Positions 54,304-63,902 of a stretch of 64,000 nt of DNA are shown here, piece after piece. This DNA is from Timema cristinae (taxonomy: Eukaryota > Arthropoda > Insecta > Phasmatodea > Timematidae). The DNA lies in NCBI GenBank assembly GCA_039000515.1, contig JBCFYV010000024.1:42233979-42297978 (forward strand), read 5' to 3'. A model generated the notes under the pieces. The model saw nothing but the letters and a program-made list of their open reading frames with translations. It was not told the DNA's origin and made no database searches. The position numbers and the translations under genes are program-made. The number at the start of each line of letters is the position of its first letter. The first letter of the stretch is position 1.

Positions 54304-54690
54304 GTTGGGGATGTAGGGAAGGAGAGAAAAGATAAGTGTTTTTTTTTTGTTTTTTTTGCAGTTTTTGTATGGATTTTTTTTGGTCAAAATAAATTAAATA
54401 TTACTTCAGTAGAAACATAGAGTTTAATTTTGTTCACTTGATGATTTCAACAGTTGTTGAATATGAGTCAATGTCCCGGTGTTTAATGATAACTTTTTCT
54501 CGTTATCTAAAAAATTTCTCATCTAATGCCGTTAAGCTTTTGACAGATATTCAACAAATTATTGATATTCCCATGTGAAGAAAATTAAACTCTATGTTTC
54601 TAATGAAACAATATTTTGATTTATTTTGTTAAAAAAAAAGTGTTGCTATAAAATCTGCAAAAACACCTTTCCTCGCGTTCCTAAATCCCG
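54304..54690 (+). mobile_element. TTAA-flanked MITE, family P, copy 2
   Basis: It starts GTTGGGGATGTAGGGAAGG and ends GCGTTCCTAAATCCCGA, with TTAA at 54300-54303 and 54691-54694. The interior shares CAACAGTTGTTGAATAT and TTGACAGATATTCAACAAAT with the other P copies. Confidence 0.85.
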
Positions 54691-54841
54691 ATTAACCGGT
54701 TATAATTGTAAATATCATCGAAGCGTGTGGCTTATCACATTATTCACTTGACAAACATGAAATATTTAAAATATATTTTTCCATTTAAAATAATTATTTT
54801 CGATTTTATTGTATATTTTTACTTTTTGTTGACTCTTTTGA

Positions 54842-55290
54842 TAGAGAAGAAATTGTGATCGTAAAAAAAAATTAAACTTGAGATTTTGATAAATGTCTAC
54901 GTTTCATGGCCCACTAAAACCGAAAAAGTTGTTTTCGTGTTGCCGTCTGTCTGTCTGTATCTCGGACTAGAGCCGAAACTATTTTACTTATCGGCCTAAA
55001 ACTTGGTATCTATGGTTTTCATAGGATTGCCCCGAGGAGTTTTTGGAATTAGATATATGAACTTAAAATTAAGGGTTGTGTATTGATAGTCAAATAGAGA
55101 AAAAATAAATTTTCTTGAAATCCATTCTAACGGTTTTGATTAAATTTCGTATCTAGACATTGTTTAACATTGTAAACAAAATGGCTACACTAATTTTCCC
55201 AGGAGGGTAATTTACATAAGCATATATTTCAAATTTGTATCAAATCTTCGCTACCATTTCAGATACGAAATAAATTATCATTCTATAGTT
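54842..55290 (+). repeat. Dispersed repeat F, copy 2
   Basis: Key parts are GATAAATGTCTACGTTTCAT, AAAAAGTTGTTTTCGTG, (GTCT)n at 54948-54960, ATCTCGGACTAGAGCCGAAA and AAAACTTGGTATCTATGG. It is non-coding. Confidence 0.65.
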
Positions 55291-55349
55291 GTAGTGCGTA
55301 ATATTAAAAATTAAAAATATTTTATTAAGTGAAAAACACCCTTTGTAAG

Positions 55350-55437
55350 GACTCTAATCCCTTTTATCTATTTCACCAGAAATCCAAATTTATTGCGAGA
55401 GCAAAGCCTTCAACCATTCGACCACTGAAGAGATATA
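55350..55437 (-). mobile_element. SINE-B head, degenerate
   Basis: TTATTGCGAGAGCAAAGCCT then TCAACCATTCGACCACTGAA is the inverse head. Confidence 0.55.
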
Positions 55438-55590
55438 CATCTTTTATGAGAGCTTAAAGTTTTTTTCAACATTTCATTTAATATCTAGTTCGATAAAGAT
55501 TGATACAGACCCAATCGCCAGTTAAAGATATAAAATGACACACGTTCCTCTAAATCAACAGATATAAAAAAAATATTAAGATTTGACTAA

Positions 55591-55853
55591 GGTGACCTGG
55601 TGGTTTAGGGGTAAGGTGTTGAACTTCTGTGCTGGGGGTCCGGGGTTCAATCTTTGGTCCCGGCACACATTTATCTGATTACCAAACCCTTCCTTCACCT
55701 CTGACATCTTGTGAATGTGAGGAATGCCAGGTCTCCACCGTGGTTCGGATTCCACGTTAAACTGTAGGTCCTTCATTTCATCTCACAATCACCCTACCAT
55801 TACACATTAGCGTAAGTGCGTATAACCCGAACGGGTAGTAAGACGCGGTGCTA

Positions 55854-55887
<34 letters not shown>
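55591..55887 (+). mobile_element. SINE-A, full length
   Basis: The duplication AGATTTGACTAA lies at 55579-55590 and 55888-55899. A short deletion removes ACAAG from CTCTGACAAGACATCTTG. Confidence 0.95.
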
Positions 55888-55888
<1 letters not shown>

Positions 55889-55962
55889 GATTTGACTAAA
55901 TATTGTAGACGAATGTGTGAAAAAGAGAAACATTAATTAAGGTGTTTAATAATAAAAGATAA

Positions 55963-56228
55963 CCGCCTCGGTGGCGTAGTTGGCTGACGCGCATGTCGTG
56001 TTGAGCTCGACTGCTGAGGACGGGTAGATCGAGGTTCGAATCTAGGTCGGGTGAACTGGGGTGGTTTTTCCTAAATGATTTTCCACTCTCCCTCCACGCG
56101 AATGCGGGTTCACTTTCTCTAATTCGACCTTCCCAATTCCTAATCCATTAGCGTAATTAGTACTTAAAGCGTATAACCCGAACAGGTAGTAAGACGTGGC
56201 GCTAAATATTATTATTATTAATAATAAC
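55963..56228 (+). mobile_element. SINE-C
   Basis: The head ACCGCCTCGGTGGCGTAGTT then GGCTGACGCGC. It lies 320 bp upstream of the ABCG exon. Confidence 0.9.
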
Positions 56229-56546
56229 GTGTCATGTATGACTCGGTGAATGAATGTTATTGAAGTGAAGGGAGTATGCAAGGATAGGGAAGTGTGGAGA
56301 AAGTTAGTGAGGATGGATTAAGTACGGTGTGTTTTTGAGGTATATGTACAGTGTCTTGCCTACACCGTAAGGAAACGGTGTGATTGGGTACCTATGTATT
56401 AGTAGATTAAACCATTTGTTAAAATCCTCAAAATAGTATTTTGGTTTGATGCTATTTAAAATATTAACAGACACAATAATACTAAACAAGTGTAGCCAAC
56501 CTAATTTGAAATATCTTCATTTTCTTAACTATCGTTTCTGTTTCAG

Positions 56547-56664
56547 GAAATAAGATAATACTCCGGAGCGTGAGTGGTCTATTTAAATCTGGCCAGTTGA
56601 CCGCCATTTTGGGTCCCTCAGGCGCTGGAAAAAGTACTCTTCTCAATGTTCTAGCCGGATACAA
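56547..56664 (+). CDS. ABCG-subfamily ABC transporter, internal exon carrying the Walker A motif
   Basis: This exon encodes the start of the nucleotide-binding domain of an ABC half-transporter of the G subfamily, membrane proteins that use ATP to export lipids, sterols or pigment precursors. The frame reads [20 protein letters not shown] followed by [17 protein letters not shown] is the Walker A P-loop that binds ATP phosphates. The LLNVLAGY continuation is typical of ABCG1/ABCG4 relatives, so that is the closest call; white or another ABCG member is possible. The exon starts after TTCTGTTTCAG and ends before GTAAGT. It is 118 nt and carries 2 nt of split codon at each end, so the frame passes through intact with no stop. 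No upstream exon and no Walker B or signature exon is recognisable nearby, implying long introns. Only this part of the gene can be seen. Confidence 0.9.
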
Positions 56665-57084
56665 GTAAGTGGAATAATTGGTTGATTACTTTAATTAGTC
56701 ACAATTGTTTTAAATATATTGAGGTGTCTTAAAAAATAACAAGTACCTTTATTTAAGCCAGGCAAAGCGGAATAAATATAAAACATATGTATTATTTCGT
56801 TTGACAGATATTTTGGGTCCATCTGATAATAAAGAAAAGTTCTTACGATTTTTTCTTAAAGTTATTAGCATGCAATTTAAAATGACTTACCTTCTGTCGT
56901 TCATTTATAAGATATCTAGATATTCTGAATCAGTTTTTTACTAAAATATACTACCTCCATTAATATAATAAAACAAATTAGATTCAATTAATATAATTTA
57001 ACATAACCTTAATTTGTGTGTTTTCTATGATTTTCACGAAATTGAAAAATACTTCTTGAGTATAAATGTTACCTTAAATGTAAC

Positions 57085-57305
57085 CAGCCCCGTGGTGTTG
57101 TGGTCAGTGCACCTGGCTACGAATCTAGGGGTCGCGGTTTCGATTCCCGGCTAGTACTTTGGATAATTAGTTTTAAGCTAGGTTATAGGATATACGATTA
57201 ATAAATCGGTTGTCCCCTTAGTAATGGTACATCATTACTGATTTTTTTTTCTTCAAAAATTGGGATAAGAATGATGTAGCCCAGATGGCAATACTAGCCA
57301 TGGGC
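57085..57305 (+). mobile_element. SINE-G
   Basis: The head CCAGCCCCGTGGTGTTGTGG and box B GCGGTTTCGATTCCCGGC, with the 3' end ATGATGTAGCCCAGATGGCA. The acceptor ends do not pair, so it is not a tRNA gene. Confidence 0.7.
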
Positions 57306-57559
57306 AATATATACTATCTTAAATGTAACATAATCTCTTGGATAGCTCAAAGGGGCAGTACGAAGCATATAATCCAAAACATAATCTTAAATTATTTTTT
57401 TTAAACTTATTCTTTATTTGTAAATTGTAGTGATGGAGAAATAGAATTGCAGAAATTCTAATTATCACCCATTAAATTTAATGAATTAATGATTTCCTCT
57501 ATTTTGATTGCCTTTATTTATTGTCATTTATGTGTTTGGAAGTACAGTCTTATTTGAAA

Positions 57560-57665
57560 GGAAGGGCTTTTATCTGACAGCTTGAAAAGATACCAGGTCT
57601 ACTTTCACGTATTCATACGTCAAATCATGTGATCTGTAGAGGTAGGCCTAACGTTTGGTAGATAA
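57560..57665 (+). mobile_element. Degenerate M1 MITE fragment
   Basis: ATCTGACAGCTTGAAAAGAT, then ACCAGGTCTA, and CAAATCATGTGATCTGTAGA match the interior of M1 copy 1 in order. The terminal repeats are lost. Confidence 0.5.
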
Positions 57666-57717
57666 TATCAATATCTATACCTCAATATTTTTTTAAATAC
57701 CACGTTAGAATTAAAAG

Positions 57718-57934
57718 CGAAAGAATTATGTATTAATTAACCTAATGTTTAAGGGATGAGGAAGTTTGAATTTTAATTATGAAAATGTTCCCGCATTTGC
57801 ATGGAGTGAAAGCTTAAAACCATTTAGTAAAAAACCCTCATTACACTTTGCCGCGATTTGAATCCTGATATCCCCGTCATCAGCAGTCTATTGTGAGAGT
57901 GACGCCTTTAGACCTTGCGACCACCGAAAATTAA
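57718..57934 (-). mobile_element. SINE-B
   Basis: The body CCCGCATTTGCATGGAGTGA and the head CTTGCGACCACCGAAAA. Confidence 0.8.
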
Positions 57935-58439
57935 TACCTATAAAAATATTTAAATATATCAATTTTGTCCACAAATCTAAATATTAGATAACAGAACGAT
58001 ATTTTGTACACATAAAAATATATTCTTTAGCATCTGCTTGAATCAAACCAAAGTTCGCTGGCTACCAGATTCCACTATATGAATCACTTAACCAAAAGGA
58101 CGGGTGACCACCGTTCCATTGAAATAAAGACTCTCCTCTTTCCAAAGAATTTGCTAGTGGCGTTATTTTGCTCCGTCTTCTAATTGAAGACAGAAAACCT
58201 GTTTCATGACGCAGGTTTTATGTAAAATGCTCAAAATCGTAAAAAGTATACCTTGTAAATTAATGTTGATACCCAGCATAGGGGGAGGGGGGGAGGAAGA
58301 CAGGTTAAAACTAGCACATAGCCTTTAGATTCACATGGCGTCAATCGTAAATTAGTTGCGAACTTTTTATAACGACGTGCGGACCACTTTCTGGTAATAG
58401 TTTTTTCAGTTATTTGACCTTAGGCAAGATGAGGAATAG

Positions 58440-58825
58440 GATGTTTGAACCTATTCGAGCATGATCAAGAAGTATATGGTATGAGCCTAATTCACAATAA
58501 AGCTGCGGCTAGGTTATAATCAAAACTAGGTTGCAATAAAGATGCTGTACGAGCCTACGTCACAATAAAACCTATGTTGCAACAAAGATGATGTATGAAC
58601 CTAGGGAACAATAAAGATGTTGCGTGAACCTAGGTCAAAATCTATGGTGTACGGGCCTAAGTCACAGTAAAGATGTTGTACGAACCTAGGTTACAATAAA
58701 GTCTATGTTGCAATAAAAATGCTGAATGAGCCTAGATAAAAATCATATTGTGTACAAACCTAGGTCACAATGAAGCTGTTGTATAAGCCTAGGTCCCAAT
58801 ATCCCCATTGTACGAGTGTCCTATA
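58440..58825 (+). repeat. Minisatellite, ~30-bp unit (CCTAGGTCACAATAAAG)
   Basis: About ten variants of GTTGTACGAACCTAGGTCAC then AATAAAGAT follow one another with substitutions and partial units. It is presumably intronic to the ABCG gene. Confidence 0.85.
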
Positions 58826-59017
58826 CAAGGTATTTAAGCTAGACATGAGTTTTTTACTTTACATCATGTAAATATATGAAGCAGTTACGTTCACGGTTTT
58901 ATTAGAATAAAGTGTTGGGATATTTAAATCAATTTAGATTTTTTTTCCAATACTACTTTGTGGTGGAGTCGATATTGAAAATGATTGTAATAGATCTGGG
59001 TAATCTTGGAGTAAAGT

Positions 59018-59288
59018 TCTCACCTCAAGACTTGAGGCTCATTGTTTCGAACTCAGCCAGAGTCGACGGATTTTTCTTGAGCGATAAAAATCCGTAAAAC
59101 AACATCCTTTGGAGTGGAGGTAAAGTCGTCGATCCCTTGTGTACTGTATGGTATTTTAAAGAACCCTGGAGAATACGTGAACATACCTTTCCCTGCAAAA
59201 CTAGTAGGCCCTTTCGTTTTCGTTCACAGAAGTTCTCTTGTGCTGATATAATCAGTCGGTTCAGAAAGTGCACGTTAAATACCTAAAA
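59018..59288 (+). mobile_element. SINE-D
   Basis: GTCGACGGATTTTTCTTGAG, then the tail GTGCTGATATAATCAGTCGG and GTGCACGTTAAATACCT. Confidence 0.85.
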
Positions 59289-59639
59289 AAATTAAATAGA
59301 AAATGATTTTAGGCATCAAAACTAGTCTAATAAAGTCGAGACTGTAAAACATCAACATCGTCAAATGGGGTAAAGAGAAACATCAATACTTTTAGATGAG
59401 GTAATGAAAGGCACAACATGAAAATAAAAAAAACATTTTGCAAGTGTTCAAAACGAGCACCGTGCATTTCAAGATAACTGGAAGGTAAGTTCTATGTAAT
59501 ATGTTACCCTACATATACTACATCCCGGTAACGATGATTGTACAAGCAGCGTAAAGTTTCGCTACTAGATTGTCAATATCATTGGGAGGGTCTGTCTGTA
59601 CATGTTTTAAAATATTTACGTAGTACATGTTATGTTTAC

Positions 59640-59709
59640 CACTTACTTGTATGGAATCAATGTTGTGTGCCTTGATCCAATTGGCGATGTCACCCAGTGG
59701 CGCAACCAT
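59640..59709 (-). other. Exon-like minus-strand segment, unrecognised
   Basis: The minus-strand ATG at 59709 opens MVAPLGDIANWIKAHNIDSI then Q, followed by CAA|GTAAGT. The frame also stays open beyond the donor to 59518. It is not SINE-derived. No family was recognised and it may be chance. Confidence 0.2.
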
Positions 59710-59861
59710 AATGTTATTTTGGGGGGGGAATACAATGAATCAAAGCTATTATTTCTGTACTTTTTTTTATTTCAATTAGAATTTTAGGTATACTGTTAAT
59801 GTAGACACCTTTTTGTACCTTTAGAATACCAATTTCAAAGTCATAGTATGTTTTTCATTTT

Positions 59862-60098
59862 TTTTTATTCGAGGTATTTAAAGTGCACTTTCTGAACCGA
59901 CTGATTATATCAGCACACGACTTATAAACTAACTTTAATCTAGAATATACACAACATCCAACCTCAGCCATTAATTTATCACTGTTAAATGGAGAACCCA
60001 CACTTCACCAATGATACATAATTTCGTCCACGCCAGGTATCGAGCTTGGGACTCCTAGCTCAGTAGACAGACAGGCTATCGACCGAACTAAGGTGCCT
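59862..60098 (-). mobile_element. SINE-E
   Basis: The tail GAGGTATTTAAAGTGCACTT is on the left. The head on the right has CTAGCTCAGTAGACAGACAG inverted. Confidence 0.85.
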
Positions 60099-60169
60099 GC
60101 CTAGCAGTTAAAGTTAGCCTTAGTATTTGGGTAATTCTTAGTGTTCCATATTTTAGTTCTACCTAAGCC

Positions 60170-60405
60170 AGTTTCGATGATCGAATGGTCTAAGACGTCA
60201 CTCTCGCAAACAACTGGGCTGTTTATGATGGGGTTCAAATCCCACTCGGGTGTACTGAGGGGATTTTTTTTATAAATGGTTTTCCACTATAACTCCACGA
60301 CAATCAAAGTAAACTTCCTCTAATCACAACCTTCCTCATTCTTAGTACATTAGATTAGTTAGTATATGTGCATACAACACGAACGGATATTAAGACGCAA
60401 TGACA
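60170..60405 (+). mobile_element. SINE-B
   Basis: CAGTTTCGATGATCGAATGG then TCTAAGACGTC, and box B GGGGTTCAAATCCCACTCGG. Confidence 0.8.
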
Positions 60406-61395
60406 AATCATCAAAAAATTAGTTATACATACTTCATCTGTTTTAGGCTTTTTATAATTGAGTTTTAGGAGGGTAAATGTCTCGATTTGTTCTCTCATCT
60501 CCTTATTGTGTTACTGCTATAACCTATTTTTAATACTCTAGCATCGGATGAAGTTTGTTGTTATATATCTACGGATTTTTTTTGTTTTGTTTTTGCGCTC
60601 TGAAGTAAGAATTTGCGTGAATTTGAGTACACCCTAAGTTTTTTTTTTAAGAGTTGGCATTGATGTTTTAGCCGAGATCTTTGACCAATCAATAATATAA
60701 ATTCACTTTTTAAAGCGATACTTTTTATACATTTCTCATGCAATATTTAAAATATATATTTTTTTTTACAAATACACTATAATTTTCTGAAATTACCCTA
60801 CATTAGGTCTAAAAAAATCTGGATAGCCTTCATATTGATAGTTACTACACAACATGCTAGTCGTGTATAATAAAATCACACACCTTTCAGTTAAATAATA
60901 AATTCTCGCCTTAGTTTATAATTAGTGTCCTTGACTTAAGCTATGGTTTTTTTTTGCTTTTTAATGTGTTTTTTAAACTTGATTAAGCAAAAGTTGTTTC
61001 GTTAAAAATCCTATCCAATTATAGTATTCTTATTTTTTATTTTTAAGAATAATAATATAACACATGTGTGCAAAGTAGGCCTACATTTTTTTTCTGCTGT
61101 GTTGGAATCACGTGTTTTGTTTGTGTAGGTATTATTTACACGTGATATCCCATATAACCTTAAGGGATACTTATTTTATACCGGTTTATATACAAGGTAA
61201 TGGCAGCCACTCTACTAATGCACACATGGCATAGTCCCATAATTACTACTTTAGGACAGTACGTTTTTCAAGTGGCTTCACGTTAAATTGGTGACTACCC
61301 GGATATAATAATGTCAAGGAAAGTATTATTAACTCATCGGAATTTATTCATTATAGTTCTCACATGCGAAAGAACACTAAAAGTCCTGTAACGAC
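60406..61395. other. AT-rich stretch without recognisable genes
   Basis: T-runs and short ORFs only. Confidence 0.5.
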
Positions 61396-61399
61396 CGAT

Positions 61400-61985
61400 A
61401 CACACAGAATGCTGAGCTAAGCTAAGCTATGCTGTGCTGTGCTGTGCTGTCCTCTGCTAAGATTTTGTCAATTTGGTTTCACAAACATTGATAAGCTAAG
61501 TTAAGTTAAGCTAAACAATTATCCCTCTTTTCCCTCCCAATTTCAGTGTTGTTTCTTTCTGGTCTGCTCCAGTGAAGTTTAGTTATGATGGCGTTCTCCA
61601 AAATGTATTGTTTAAGTTCAGGTGATAGTACTGAGGAAGAAAAGATGCTGCTGTTTAGTAAGATGAAGAAAATTTAGAAAGTTGATGTTTTACTTGTTCA
61701 ATTAAAGCTTCCATTTTAATATAAACACATTTATTAAATATAAAACCTAAATATAATATCACTTAAATACACGTGAAACAAACTGAAAACAAAACTTCAA
61801 CATTTCTTTAGTTATTTTCACCAAACCAGCACTGCGTCTGTTCAATACGTAGGCCAAGTTGCGTTATGCGCATGCGCAACGTAAGATGGCTCAAGATGTG
61901 AGATGGAAAAATTGCCCGACCAGCAATTGGAAAAAAACATAGTATGGCATAGTAAGGCATAGCTTAGCTTGCTGTGTGAACCAGA
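61400..61985 (+). mobile_element. Harbinger-like MITE with AGCTAAGC-rich ends
   Basis: The left end ACACACAGAATGCTGAGC, then TAAGCTAAGCTATGC, is the inverted counterpart of the right end GCATAGCTTAGCTTGCTG, then TGTGA. A 31-codon frame at 61586-61678 reads MMAFSKMYCLSSGDSTEEEK and is acidic then basic, reminiscent of Harbinger transposase N-termini. CpG-rich ATGCGCATGCGCAACG lies near 61868. Superfamily assignment is tentative. Confidence 0.5.
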
Positions 61986-61989
61986 TGTA

Positions 61990-62053
61990 AATGGTGTACG
62001 GGCCTAAGTCACAGTAAAGCTGTTGTACGAACCTAGGTTACAATAAAGTAAAT
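61990..62053 (+). repeat. Isolated pair of units of the 30-bp minisatellite
   Basis: GGTGTACGGGCCTAAGTCAC then AGTAAAGCTGTTGTACGAAC is almost identical to 58650-58700, 3.3 kb away. It lies directly after the Harbinger-like MITE. Confidence 0.8.
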
Positions 62054-62220
62054 GTAAATTATGTAAATGATTACGTGGCTATAATTTAATCAATTTATTG
62101 TGCGCCATTCACCTATTATTACAATAATTTAAATGAAAATGAGATTTAATATGATCGTATAGTGTATTTTTATTGCGCTGTGTTTGATTATTACAAATTT
62201 GTCTCTTTCTCTCTTTTTTT

Positions 62221-62697
62221 TATCACCGCGTTCTGCTACAGTAGCCCCGTAGCTTCTTTGGTGCTGACTGACAGCTCACAGCTGACTTCCGACAGTCAAC
62301 ATTTAGGTATATACCTAAATTTTAACCGTCAGAAGTGACATCTGCTAAATAAATGTTTTTGCAGATCATATGGTTTGGCGTAGGGATACATAATTTGGTC
62401 TGGTAGCGTTTCAAAACTGTCAGCACCAAAGAAGCCATGGGGCTACTGTACCTGTTCGGATTATACGCTTATGTACTAATTACGCTAATGGTTTTAGGGA
62501 TTAGGAAGGTTATATTTAGAGGAAGTGTACCCGAATTTGCGTGGAAAAAGGATAGAGAGAGTGGAAAACCATTTTGTAAAAAAAACACCTCCAGTTCACC
62601 CGACCAAGATTCTATCCTTGATCTCCTCGTCATCGGCAGTCTAATATACTGCGAGAGTAGCACGTTAGACCATGTGGCCACCGAAGCGTGCTGGTCT
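62221..62697 (-). mobile_element. SINE-B interrupted by the M1 MITE
   Basis: The tail end is at 62221-62238 and the rest at 62449-62697, with the head TGGCCACCGAAGCG. Confidence 0.9.
62239..62448 (-). mobile_element. TA-flanked MITE, family M1, copy 2, inserted in a SINE-B
   Basis: Terminal repeats begin CAGTAGCCCCGTAGCTTCTT. The interior is the reverse of copy 1 (ATATGGTTTGGCGTAGGGAT). Removing the element and one TA rejoins the SINE-B tail (GCGTTCTGCTA + CCTGTTCGG), confirming the boundaries. Confidence 0.9.
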
Positions 62698-62699
62698 CT

Positions 62700-63600
62700 A
62701 TTTAATACTTTGTCTAAAGAAACTTTTAAATAGATCACCAGACTAAGAGACCGGAAGTATCCGTAGTAAAATCAACAAAATAAAAGATTTAAATGATCAC
62801 GTGGTGCTACATTACTATTGGAGCGTCTGCTTTTCATAGAGGAGCATTAATAAAAGCCAGAATAGGTCTCTATTCTGGCCATTTATAAACATGGATGACG
62901 CTACATTGGCATCTAAACGCTCCCACGTTTAGAACTTAATTGCTTAGAAGTAAAGATATCCTTTATTAATATTTCTTTTTCTAAGCCAAACAAAAAAAAA
63001 AATTAGCTCCGGCCTTCCATATAACCACTCTCATAGTTATCCTGTTGAAAATCCTTTTATCTCGGTTGAAATGTGTGTAGCTCTTAATATATAAATTCAC
63101 TTTACAGTATTATAAATAACCAGTAAACCCTTGTAACCCCCTCCCCCCCCAAATGATTTAGTCATTTGTTGAGTTGTTGAAATTAAATATTCAGTGAAGT
63201 GTATACACAAAATAGCAAAGAGGGTTTATTTTCGATAATTAATACAAAAATATTGTTAGATTTTTCTTTTAACTTAAATTTTAAACAAACAATGTGTTTT
63301 AACGTAAACTGAATTCAGAATTCGATAAAAAAAAATCCTACCCACTGATACCTTATTCATCGCTGTAGGCTTTGTATTAGTTGAGAAAAAGGGATGTTGA
63401 CAACAGAAATAATATAAGGATAGGCAATATACAATCATATAATTTAATTTATTCACATATAGGTTATTTATAATATCCATCGGAAGTGACAACTTCAGAT
63501 CTCGTAAATGATTATAAATATGTCAAGGTAGAACTAGTAACCTTTCTGGTCGTCGGATAGAGATTTTCTTATGAAAATTGTACTGTAAGTTGTGTTTGTT
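62700..63600. other. AT-rich stretch without recognisable genes
   Basis: It contains a 10-bp perfect stem, GCCAGAATAG and CTATTCTGGC, near 62858. Nothing else was seen. Confidence 0.5.
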
Positions 63601-63602
63601 TG

Positions 63603-63658
63603 CTCTGCGTCTCACTACTCGTTCGGCCTAGCTACATATTTACGTTAGTGGAGTAATA
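63603..63658 (-). mobile_element. SINE tail fragment
   Basis: CTGCGTCTCACTACTCGTTC and ACGTTAGTGGAGTAATA are the shared A/B/C tail in inverse. Nothing else follows. Confidence 0.5.
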
Positions 63659-63902
63659 CACCTGGAAAACTTGGAGGGTGACATTTTCATATCTGGAAAA
63701 TAAACAGAGAACTTTATTATATAATTGAGAAAAAGTTTGTGTATCTGTAAGCTTGGCAGATTCAACTACCATAGTTAGATAATCAGCTCTAAATAAATAT
63801 ATATACATATATGTAAGTGTATATTCATACCTATACACATATAGGCCTAGACCACAGATAAGTAAGAAACAGACTCTTAACCTTATTTATTCTGCGCTCC
63901 TT

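Larger units (their letters stand above)
56665..59015. other. Presumed intron downstream of the ABCG exon
   Basis: It begins at the GTAAGT donor. Apart from SINEs, an M1 fragment and the minisatellite, there is no exon with ABCG Walker B or signature motifs. Confidence 0.5.

Noticed and set aside
57090..57150. tRNA gene-like sequence with good boxes A and B
   Set aside because: The acceptor and anticodon stems do not fold, and the sequence continues into a SINE-G body. All tRNA-like stretches examined in the window fail in the same way.
62437..62738. Overlapping ORFs of 98 and 89 codons
   Set aside because: Both are translations of a SINE-B and the MITE end. Similar peptides (SPDQDS, ESSALDHA) recur at every SINE-B.
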